Positions 1 to 5,335 of a stretch of DNA of 7,394 nucleotides are shown in pieces (the first letter of the stretch is position 1; the number at the start of each line of letters is the position of its first letter). A program made the position numbers and the translations under genes. A model generated the notes under the pieces. The model was not told the origin of the DNA. It made no database searches and was given only the letters and a program-made list of their open reading frames with translations. The stretch is taken from positions 1 to 7,394 of the forward strand of contig CATPAM010000109.1 in assembly GCA_955651735.1 (NCBI GenBank). The letters run 5' to 3'. This DNA comes from Candidatus Acidiferrales bacterium (GTDB lineage: Bacteria; Acidobacteriota; Terriglobia; Acidiferrales; UBA7541).

Positions 1-21
1 CAAGAACTTCAATTCGTAATT

Positions 22-47
22 GGGCGGCCGCCGGGCCGCCCTTTTTT
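22..47 (+). terminator. Rho-independent terminator of an upstream gene outside the window
   Basis: GGGCGGCC (22-29) pairs with GGCCGCCC (34-41) as an 8-bp GC-only stem around a 4-base loop, and six T residues follow at once (42-47). This is a textbook intrinsic terminator reading rightward. It must end a plus-strand transcript that starts left of the window, because no gene lies between base 1 and the hairpin. Confidence 0.85.
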
Positions 48-225
48 ATTCTTCACCGTGCCCGCAGGCCGTGTTTTGTGCCCAATCGGTACCAGAAAAG
101 CACGCTAAACCGCGAAAACCTGTCCCTCAGTTCAGTAGTCACCTACCAACTTACCTCGCACAATTCCGCTATCCCAGGGGTGACCCGGTTCTTACCCGCT
201 TTCCAAGCTATCTAGGAGAGAACGC

Positions 226-903
226 ATGAAAATTACCTTTCTGAAGTGGGGCGCAGTGCCGCTGGCGCTGCTCGTGAGCGCCGCGGGCGCTACAACCGTG
301 TTAGCGCAAGATCCATCTTCATCGCCGAGCTCACCGGCTGCAGCAACGCCGGCGCAGCAACCCGAGAAGAAGGCGGATCCCAGCATCGCGCAGCGCAAAG
401 AGAACCAGCAGGACCGCATCGCCAACGGCGTGAAGAGCGGCCAGCTGACTCCCGGCGAAACCGCCAACCTCGAAAAGAAGGAAGCGGCCATCAATAAAGA
501 GACCCGCGCGGACCGCGCAGCCAACGGCGGAAAGCTGACCTCGGCGGAAAAAACGCAGGTCAATCAACAGCAAAACCAAATGTCGAAGCAAATTTACGCC
601 GACAAGCACAACGCCAACACGGCGCACTACGGCAACAACAAGGTCGGCCAGCGCCGCGAGAACCAACAGGACCGTATCGCGCAAGGCGTCAAGAGTGGTC
701 AGCTCACCGCCCGCGAAACGGCGAAGCTCGAAAAGCAGCAGCAAGGTATCAACCAGCAAGTAGCCAGCGACCGCAAGGCCCATGGCGGCACACTGACTGC
801 TAGCGAAAAGAAGCAGGTCAACAAGGAACAGAACCAAGCGTCACGCAACATCTACAAGAAAAAGCACAACGCCGCGACGCAACCGAACGCCAAGAAGCCC
901 TAA
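226..903 (+). CDS. Exported Gln/Asn/Lys-rich protein with two 75-residue repeats, function unknown
   Basis: The product has 225 residues. Residues 1-27 look like a Sec signal peptide: Lys at 2 and 7, a hydrophobic core at 10-22, and a VLA-Q cleavage site after Ala27. A Ser/Pro/Ala-rich linker (30-52) leads into two tandem repeats, residues 56-130 and 142-216, which I count as identical at 48 of 75 positions. Each repeat holds two versions of one short motif, DR-x-A-x-G-(VKS)-G-x-L-T-x-x-E, at about 63-78, 96-108, 149-164 and 182-194. Only the odd copies carry the VKS insert. The Gly/Leu/Glu spacing resembles an EF-hand loop, but the acidic ligands are missing, so calcium binding is not supported. 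Each repeat ends in a predicted helix and IYxxKHNA. The start is clear: AGGAGAG at 214-220 precedes the ATG by 5 bases. The gene ends in tandem stops (TAATAA) and has its own terminator, so it is probably monocistronic. Similar proteins are familiar to me as hypothetical proteins of Acidobacteriota. Function is unknown. Confidence 0.88.
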   Translation: MKITFLKWGAVPLALLVSAAGATTVLAQDPSSSPSSPAAATPAQQPEKKADPSIAQRKENQQDRIANGVKSGQLTPGETANLEKKEAAINKETRADRAANGGKLTSAEKTQVNQQQNQMSKQIYADKHNANTAHYGNNKVGQRRENQQDRIAQGVKSGQLTARETAKLEKQQQGINQQVASDRKAHGGTLTASEKKQVNKEQNQASRNIYKKKHNAATQPNAKKP

Positions 904-931
904 TAAATTTTCTCCACCCTGAACCACCCCG

Positions 932-961
932 AGGTGCCCTCGTAAGAAGGGCACCTTTTTT
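932..961 (+). terminator. Rho-independent terminator of the repeat-protein gene
   Basis: AGGTGCCCT (932-940) pairs perfectly with AGGGCACCT (948-956) around a 7-base loop, and a run of six T residues (956-961) begins at the last stem base. It lies 28 bases after the TAA at 901-903. The minus strand has no U-run after the hairpin, so it should not stop transcription coming leftward from the maf gene. Confidence 0.88.
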
Positions 962-1020
962 GCCATCACCGACCTTAAAGCATGGGCAATCGGCCTGGCT
1001 TCAACCCGGCCAGTCCTCGC

Positions 1021-1596
1021 CTAATCCTCCGACCACCCGAGTTCGGTCAGAGCCTGGCACAGCCGTGCCAGCGGCAAACCGACGATATTGAAATAGCAGC
1101 CTTCGATGCGCGAAACATAACGGCCCGCACGACCCTGAATCGCATAGGAGCCCGCTTTATCAAAAGGTTCGCCGCTTGCCAGATAGCGCGTAATCTCTTC
1201 GCCCGGAATTTGCGCGAACTGCACGTTCGTAGTTTCGACGAAACTCCGGCGCTCGGCGTCGGGCAGGCGGATCAGCGTCACCCCGGTCAGTACCGAGTGC
1301 GTCCGCCCGGAGAGCTTCAGAAGCATCTGCCGAGCGTCTTCGCTGGTGCGCGGCTTGCCAAGCACGTGCCCGTCGAGCACAACCTCGGTGTCCGCGGCGA
1401 TGATAATGGCTGGCCCGACGGCGCGCGCCGATACCAGTTCCGCCTTGGCATCCGCGAGCCGCCCGACCAACTCCGCCGGCGATTCCCCCGGCACGGGAGT
1501 TTCATCCACCGCCGACGAGAGCACCACAAACGACAGCCCGGCATCATGCAGAATTTCAGCGCGGCGAACCGAAGCGGAGGCAAGAATCAGCTTCAT
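1021..1596 (-). CDS. maf: Maf-family nucleoside triphosphate pyrophosphatase, YhdE-like (dTTP/UTP type)
   Basis: The product has 191 residues, the normal length for the family. Maf proteins are cytosolic hydrolases that convert nucleoside triphosphates to monophosphates plus pyrophosphate. They are thought to clear non-canonical nucleotides and are linked to control of cell division. All family blocks are visible in order: LASASVRR (5-12), the ADT motif with the expected catalytic Asp69 (68-70), GKP (80-82), SGRTHSVLTG (96-105), FDKAGSYAIQG (145-155) and the C-terminal IVGLP (171-175). The DKAGxYxIQG form and GLP ending resemble E. coli YhdE (dTTP/UTP) more than YceF (m7GTP); that subfamily call is inference. 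The ATG at 1596 gives the standard N-terminus MKLILAS, although only a weak Shine-Dalgarno is visible. The gene lies 55 bases after the methylmalonyl-CoA mutase stop with no terminator between them, so co-transcription is likely. No terminator is seen after its TAG. Confidence 0.95.
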   Translation of the reverse strand: MKLILASASVRRAEILHDAGLSFVVLSSAVDETPVPGESPAELVGRLADAKAELVSARAVGPAIIIAADTEVVLDGHVLGKPRTSEDARQMLLKLSGRTHSVLTGVTLIRLPDAERRSFVETTNVQFAQIPGEEITRYLASGEPFDKAGSYAIQGRAGRYVSRIEGCYFNIVGLPLARLCQALTELGWSED

Positions 1597-1651
1597 AGCG
1601 AGTTATGCCGGCGAGCATACTACAGCGGGATGCCAAGACAATGTATGTGGC

Positions 1652-3286
1652 TCAGCTGACCACGGATTCGTGGTATTCGCCGAAGGCGCGGCGCAGTGCA
1701 TCCGATATTTCCCCGACGGTGGCGTAAGCTTCCACGGCTCCGAGAATGGCAGGCATAAGGTTCTCACGGGTCGCGGCGCGGCGCTCGAGCTCAGCAATCG
1801 CGGCTCGCGTCTTGTGCGTATCGCGCTTGGCGCGCAACGCTTGCAGCCTCTGGATTTGCTCGCGCTCGATTTGCGGGTCAATTCGCAACGTGGGAATTCC
1901 CCGCGCTTGTTCTGCAATAAAATCATTCACGCCGACAACCACTTGCTCTTTCGTTTCCACCGCCCGCTGGTATTCGTAAGCGGCTTTCTGGATTTCCGCC
2001 TGCACGAAGCCGGATTCGATCGCTCGCAGCATTCCCCCCAGCGAATCGATCTTCTCGATGTAGGCCCGCGCGCCGGCCTCGATTTCGTTGGTTAGATGTT
2101 CGATGGCGTACGAGCCGGCAACAGGATCGGTGGTGTTAGCCACCCCTGTTTCGTGCGCAATGACTTGCTGCGTACGCAAGGCGATCAGCGCCGCGTTTTC
2201 CGTCGGCAGCGCCAGCGCCTCATCCATGGAATTGGTGTGCAGCGATTGGCAACCGCCGAGAACCGCCGCCAGCGCCTGGATGGCCACGCGCACTATGTTG
2301 TTCTCCGGCTGCTGCGCGGTCAGCGACGAACCCGCGGTCTGCGCGTGAAAGCGCAAGAGCAGCGACCGCGCATCCCGTGCCTGAAAGCGCTCGCGCATCA
2401 AGCGAGCCCACAAGCGCCGCGCTGCCCGGTACTTGGCAATCTCTTCCAGCAAATCGTTATGCGCGTTGAAGAAAAACGAGATCTGTGGCGCGAAATCGTC
2501 GATGTCCAGCCCGGCATCCAGTGCCGCTTGCACGTACGCAATGGCGTCCGCCAGCGTGAACGCCACTTCCTGCACCGCCGTCGACCCTGCTTCACGAATG
2601 TGGTAGCCGGAAATGGAAATCGTGTTCCACTTGGGCAGTGCGTCGCGGCACCACGCGAAAATATCGGTGACGATGCGCATCGCCGGCCGCACCGGGTAAA
2701 TATATGTCCCGCGCGCAATGTATTCCTTCAAGATGTCGTTCTGCACCGTGCCGGAAAGCTTCGCGAGATTGGCGCCTTGCTTCTTCGCCACCGCCACATA
2801 AAGCGAGAGCAAAATCGCCGCCGTAGAGTTGATCGTCATCGAGGTCGAGATTTTCTCCAGCGGAATGCCCTCGAACAGCGCCTCCATATCCTCCAGTGAA
2901 TCGATGGCCACTCCAACCTTGCCGACTTCGCCCAGCGCGAGCGGGTGATCGGAATCCATTCCGATTTGGGTGGGAAGGTCAAACGCGACCGAAACGCCGC
3001 TCTGCCCTTTGCTGAGCAAATACCGGTAACGCTGGTTGGATTCCGCCGCCGAGCCGAAGCCCGCGTATTGCCGCATGGTCCACAGCCGGCCGCGATACAT
3101 GGAAGGATAAATCCCGCGCGTATAAGGGAATTCCCCAGGATAGCCGAGTGCGTCCTCGGAATCCCATCCGCGCAGACTGTCTGGTGTGTAGACACGCTCC
3201 AGCGGGAGCCCGGAAGGCGTGGTGAAGCGTTCTCGCCGCTCTTTGCGCTCTTTGCGTTCTTTTGCAGGTGATTTCGTCTCGGACAT
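1652..3286 (-). CDS. mcmA: Methylmalonyl-CoA mutase, large (catalytic) chain without B12-binding domain
   Basis: The product has 544 residues. The enzyme interconverts (R)-methylmalonyl-CoA and succinyl-CoA using adenosylcobalamin, in propionate and branched-chain or odd-chain catabolism or in reverse. The TIM-barrel blocks are plain: [12 protein letters not shown] (53-64), [10 protein letters not shown] (68-77), AFDLPTQ (101-107), SMTINS (149-154), [13 protein letters not shown] (183-195), [13 protein letters not shown] (218-230, with Tyr228/His229), TAQQPENN (323-330), [15 protein letters not shown] (348-362) and [18 protein letters not shown] (521-538). Tyr64 and Arg204 appear to correspond to the substrate-specificity pair Tyr89/Arg207 of the Propionibacterium enzyme. 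That favours methylmalonyl-CoA over isobutyryl-CoA. The chain stops right after the barrel and linker, so the cobalamin domain must be a separate protein. Fused enzymes are about 700 residues or more. Residues 9-20 are four [K/R]ER tripeptides encoded by a 9-base repeat. The ATG follows the upstream gene's TGA by 3 bases with no clear Shine-Dalgarno, suggesting translational coupling. No small subunit, epimerase or MeaB chaperone gene is present here. Confidence 0.95.
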   Translation of the reverse strand: MSETKSPAKERKERKERRERFTTPSGLPLERVYTPDSLRGWDSEDALGYPGEFPYTRGIYPSMYRGRLWTMRQYAGFGSAAESNQRYRYLLSKGQSGVSVAFDLPTQIGMDSDHPLALGEVGKVGVAIDSLEDMEALFEGIPLEKISTSMTINSTAAILLSLYVAVAKKQGANLAKLSGTVQNDILKEYIARGTYIYPVRPAMRIVTDIFAWCRDALPKWNTISISGYHIREAGSTAVQEVAFTLADAIAYVQAALDAGLDIDDFAPQISFFFNAHNDLLEEIAKYRAARRLWARLMRERFQARDARSLLLRFHAQTAGSSLTAQQPENNIVRVAIQALAAVLGGCQSLHTNSMDEALALPTENAALIALRTQQVIAHETGVANTTDPVAGSYAIEHLTNEIEAGARAYIEKIDSLGGMLRAIESGFVQAEIQKAAYEYQRAVETKEQVVVGVNDFIAEQARGIPTLRIDPQIEREQIQRLQALRAKRDTHKTRAAIAELERRAATRENLMPAILGAVEAYATVGEISDALRRAFGEYHESVVS

Positions 3287-3289
3287 AGG

Positions 3290-3547
3290 TCAGCGCATTC
3301 TGCGTGCGCGAAGAAATTGCGTTACAGAAAAGAAACCAAACAGCCCGGCCACGCAAACTGCCAGCGCGATCAGCCAGTGCGCAACGTCGCGGGTCCACGC
3401 ACGGAACGCGGAGTTCAGCCAACCCATGGCCAAGACTGCAAACACGGCGCCGGTCACTTCGTAAAAAAGCTGCCTTAAAACACGCCAAAATCGCCGAAAT
3501 CCTGTTTCTTGAGGAGTTGCCTGCGCCGCGCCGCTCAATGTGCCCAC
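3290..3547 (-). CDS. Small two-helix membrane protein, function unknown
   Basis: The predicted product has 85 residues. After a short N-terminus with basic residues at 18-25 there are two hydrophobic stretches, about 27-46 and 57-76, separated by a short polar loop, and the tail RARRMR is basic. By the positive-inside rule both ends should be cytosolic. I recognise no family. The start is the GTG at 3547: an in-frame TAA lies 9 bases upstream, so the frame cannot extend. No strong Shine-Dalgarno is visible. A TTG at codon 4, preceded by GGTGGG, is an alternative. Its TGA ends 3 bases before the methylmalonyl-CoA mutase ATG, so it is probably the first gene of that leftward operon and may couple translation of the mutase. 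The hydrophobic pattern and the tight junction support a real gene, but with an unclear start and no recognised homologue the call is moderate. Confidence 0.65.
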   Translation of the reverse strand: MGTLSGAAQATPQETGFRRFWRVLRQLFYEVTGAVFAVLAMGWLNSAFRAWTRDVAHWLIALAVCVAGLFGFFSVTQFLRARRMR

Positions 3548-3662
3548 CGCAACATCTTAACGCAGAATCACGAGCGCAATGTATTGCCGAGCCTCTCCTA
3601 AGAGCCACAAAGTTGCCGGCCAAGGGCTGTGAACACTTTGGAGACAACATCCCCAACCTTGC

Positions 3663-3691
3663 TTGTATCCAACACAAGGTGAGCCTAAAAT
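3663..3691 (+). promoter_or_regulatory. Candidate sigma70 promoter for the 3718-5309 gene cluster
   Basis: A -10-like TAAAAT (3686-3691, 5 of 6 to consensus) lies exactly 17 bases after a -35-like TTGTAT (3663-3668, 3 of 6). Transcription would start near 3698, just ahead of the Shine-Dalgarno at 3704-3710, leaving a short leader. A small imperfect dyad, CTTGT (3662-3666) with ACAAG (3674-3678), overlaps the -35 and could be an operator. This rests on consensus matching only. Confidence 0.4.
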
Positions 3692-3703
3692 GTTTACAGA
3701 GGT

Positions 3704-3710
3704 AGGGGAG
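3704..3710 (+). promoter_or_regulatory. Strong ribosome binding site that decides a TTG start
   Basis: AGGGGAG ends 7 bases before TTG at 3718-3720. No ATG or GTG in this frame lies at a usable distance. The nearby ATG at 3690 is in another frame. The strong purine tract at correct spacing is the main reason for accepting the TTG as the initiation codon of the next gene. Confidence 0.6.
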
Positions 3711-3717
3711 ACCGCCT

Positions 3718-4080
3718 TTGCAACTAGACGACCACCTGAAAAACCTGCTTCGTGAATTGGGACACGCCATCAACGACACGGTATCGGAGTCCGACCGCAT
3801 CACCGGCGCCATCGCCGGGGTACGCGCGCACGGCTACGATATTGTCTTGAAGCTCGACGCCACCATTGGGCTGGCCAAGCGCGGCGCGGACGCGGCAGCA
3901 GAAACAGGCTCGAAATTGACCACGCAGGATCGTCGTTTTTTGGAATCCCTGCGCATTCAGGTGGATCATGAATCCTTCGAGCAAGACGTTGACAAAAGAC
4001 CTGTGGCGCGGCTGACCATGACCCCGCAGGACGTGCGTTTTCTCAAGTCCCTAAGAATCGCGACGGACGATTTGGAATGA
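3718..4080 (+). CDS. Small cytosolic protein with a duplicated T-x-QD-x-RFL-x-SLRI motif, function unknown
   Basis: The product has 120 residues, with no signal peptide or membrane segment. The N-terminal half (3-60) looks like a helical/alpha-beta domain: DDHLKNLLRELGHAIND, then a Gly-Tyr turn (39-40) and IVLKLDATIG (42-51). The C-terminal third carries the same 17-residue motif twice, at 67-83 and 101-117, with 11 of 17 positions identical; the shared core is TxQDxRFLxSLRIxxD. The start is TTG at 3718, chosen because AGGGGAG sits 7 bases upstream. The stop overlaps the next gene's ATG (ATGA, 4 bases), which indicates translational coupling. It is the first gene of a rightward cluster with an exported protein and a MEMO homologue. 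I have an impression that similar small proteins occur in Acidobacteriota, but I know no function, and none of the residues suggests an enzyme. Confidence 0.78.
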   Translation: MQLDDHLKNLLRELGHAINDTVSESDRITGAIAGVRAHGYDIVLKLDATIGLAKRGADAAAETGSKLTTQDRRFLESLRIQVDHESFEQDVDKRPVARLTMTPQDVRFLKSLRIATDDLE

Positions 4081-4484
4081 AATCCGTGAAACTCATGGCG
4101 GCCCCGGGGATTGCGGCTCTGGTGCTGGCCGCTGGACTTCCCTCGCCGGCCCGCGCGCAAGGCCCTGTTCCTATTGTGGCGCCCATCGTCGTCGACACCG
4201 CGGTGCCGATCATCGTCAGCGCGATCAAGCCCACGCCCAAGCCCAGCGGTTTGGTCAAATTTGATGGGTTCGTGATGCATGCCAACATCGCGCAAATTAC
4301 CGTGCGCGCCACGGGCAACGACCTTGCCGTTCGCACCTTCCCGCTATCGCAAGCCGCGGCCGCAAAAATGCAGCAGATTGTCGACAAAGGCGGCTACCAG
4401 TTTGGTGACAAAGTGACCGTGCTGTACGACCCTACTTCGCAAACGGCCGTTAAGATAAAAGGGAAACCTTCCAAGGCCCTCTGA
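4077..4484 (+). CDS. Small exported protein with a C-terminal beta-rich domain, function unknown
   Basis: The product has 135 residues. Residues 1-27 form a signal peptide: Lys at 2 and 5, a hydrophobic core around 11-20, and an ARA-Q cleavage site after Ala27. Residues 28-58 are rich in Pro, Ile and Val (VPIVAPIVVDTAVPIIV, then PTPKPS), probably an extended or linker region. Residues 59-130 alternate hydrophobic and polar residues as in a small beta barrel: LVKFDGFVMHAN, ITVRATGNDLAVRTF, a short helix near 91-103, then GGYQFGDKVTVLYD and TAVKIKGKPSK. The order strand-strand-helix-strand-strand would suit an OB-like fold, but this is inference. The domain has no cysteines and no catalytic motif. 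The ATG overlaps the stop of the preceding gene and has only a weak Shine-Dalgarno, as expected for translational coupling. The MEMO gene follows after 18 bases. Secretion is well supported; function is unknown. Confidence 0.8.
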   Translation: MKSVKLMAAPGIAALVLAAGLPSPARAQGPVPIVAPIVVDTAVPIIVSAIKPTPKPSGLVKFDGFVMHANIAQITVRATGNDLAVRTFPLSQAAAAKMQQIVDKGGYQFGDKVTVLYDPTSQTAVKIKGKPSKAL

Positions 4485-4502
4485 TTTCTTTCGAGCTCTC
4501 CC

Positions 4503-5309
4503 GTGCTACGCCTTCCTGCCGTCGCTGGGCGCTTCTATCCCGCCAATCCTGAAGAGTTGACCGCGCTGGTGCGCAAATATGCGATGCCGCAGCCGGACAC
4601 CCCGCCGCAGCGCGTGAAGGCTTGTTTGGTGCCGCACGCCGGCTTGGTGTTTTCGGGCCACGTCGCCGGTGCCGTCCTTTCCCGCATCGCTCTGCCGCAA
4701 AGAATTGTGATTCTCGGCGTACGCCATTTCCCGCGTGGCGAATCCCTGGCCATTAACACCAGCGGAGCCTGGCGAACCCCGCTCGGCGATGTCCCGATTG
4801 ATGAGACCTTGGCGGCTGCACTCATGAAGGAGTGTTCCATGCTGCGCGAAGACCGCGTGGCGCACGGCGCAGAGCATTCTCTTGAAGTGCAACTGCCATT
4901 TTTGCAGGTACTGTCTCCTGGGTTTTCCTTTGTGCCCATTGCGCTCGGCACGGCCCGTTTCGACGATCTCGTCGCCGTCGGCGAAGCGCTGGCCCGCGTT
5001 CTAGCCGCGCATCCCGAAGTATTTTTGCTGACAACTTCCGATTTGAATCACTACGAAAATGACGCAACTACGCGCGTAAAGGACAAGAAGGCCATCGACC
5101 AAATTCTCGCGCTGAATCCGCGCGGACTCTACGACGTTTGCAGAAACGAAGATATTTCGATGTGCGGCCTCGGTCCGGCGGTGGCCATGCTCACTGCGCT
5201 TCGCGCGCTCGCCGCAAACCGCGCCGAGCTGGTGCGTTACGCAACCTCCGCGGACGTATCCGGTGACACCAGCAGCGTTGTCGGTTACGCCGGCTTCATT
5301 TTCTCGTGA
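4503..5309 (+). CDS. MEMO-family protein (AmmeMemoRadiSam system protein B homologue)
   Basis: The product has 268 residues, close to the usual length of the MEMO/DUF52 family. The family is related in fold to LigB-type non-haem iron dioxygenases; human MEMO1 binds a metal, but the bacterial role is unsettled. Motifs in order: the opening PAVAGRFYP (5-13), PHAGLVFSG (44-52), LGVRHFPRGESLAINTSG (71-88), AHGAEHSLEVQLPFLQ (120-135), TTSDLNHYE (177-185), MCGLGP (220-225) and the ending SADVSGDTSSVVGYAGF (249-265). His45, His75 and Cys221 appear to be the counterparts of the MEMO1 metal ligands His49, His81 and Cys244. The GTG at 4503 is used because the next residues are the usual N-terminal motif, though no good Shine-Dalgarno is visible. 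In many genomes this gene sits beside an AMMECR1-domain gene and a radical-SAM gene. Neither is in the window, so this is an orphan copy locally. It probably belongs to the cluster starting at 3718. Confidence 0.93.
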   Translation: MLRLPAVAGRFYPANPEELTALVRKYAMPQPDTPPQRVKACLVPHAGLVFSGHVAGAVLSRIALPQRIVILGVRHFPRGESLAINTSGAWRTPLGDVPIDETLAAALMKECSMLREDRVAHGAEHSLEVQLPFLQVLSPGFSFVPIALGTARFDDLVAVGEALARVLAAHPEVFLLTTSDLNHYENDATTRVKDKKAIDQILALNPRGLYDVCRNEDISMCGLGPAVAMLTALRALAANRAELVRYATSADVSGDTSSVVGYAGFIFS

Positions 5310-5335
5310 GCAACGTCTCCGCTGCGCCGGTGTAG

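Noticed and set aside
331..837. 168-codon minus-strand frame opposite the repeat protein, rich in Leu and Val
   Set aside because: The hydrophobic look comes from reading Gln/Lys/Asn codons in reverse; the internal repeat simply mirrors that of the plus-strand gene, which has a good Shine-Dalgarno and terminator.
397..870. Calcium-binding EF-hands in the repeat protein
   Set aside because: The Gly6/Leu8/Glu12 spacing fits, but positions 1, 3 and 5 lack Asp in all four loops and only a few Asn or Ser occur there, so metal binding is not supported.
986..1016. Possible terminator for maf (CTGGC...GCCAG)
   Set aside because: The stem is only 5 bp with a 9-base loop and has no U-run on the minus strand.
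982..1659. 225-codon open frame on the plus strand covering the maf gene
   Set aside because: Every Maf motif is present on the minus strand; the plus-strand translation is basic and without any family signal.
2096..2899. Long open frame on the plus strand opposite the methylmalonyl-CoA mutase gene
   Set aside because: It lies wholly inside a gene with unmistakable family motifs and gives an Arg/His-rich translation with no recognisable domain, as expected of the complement of GC-rich coding DNA.
1652..3286. Possibility that the mutase is isobutyryl-CoA or 2-hydroxyisobutyryl-CoA mutase
   Set aside because: The positions that appear to set substrate specificity keep Tyr (64) and Arg (204), the methylmalonyl-CoA pattern. 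Known isobutyryl- and hydroxyisobutyryl-CoA mutases replace these with Phe/Gln or Ile/Gln.
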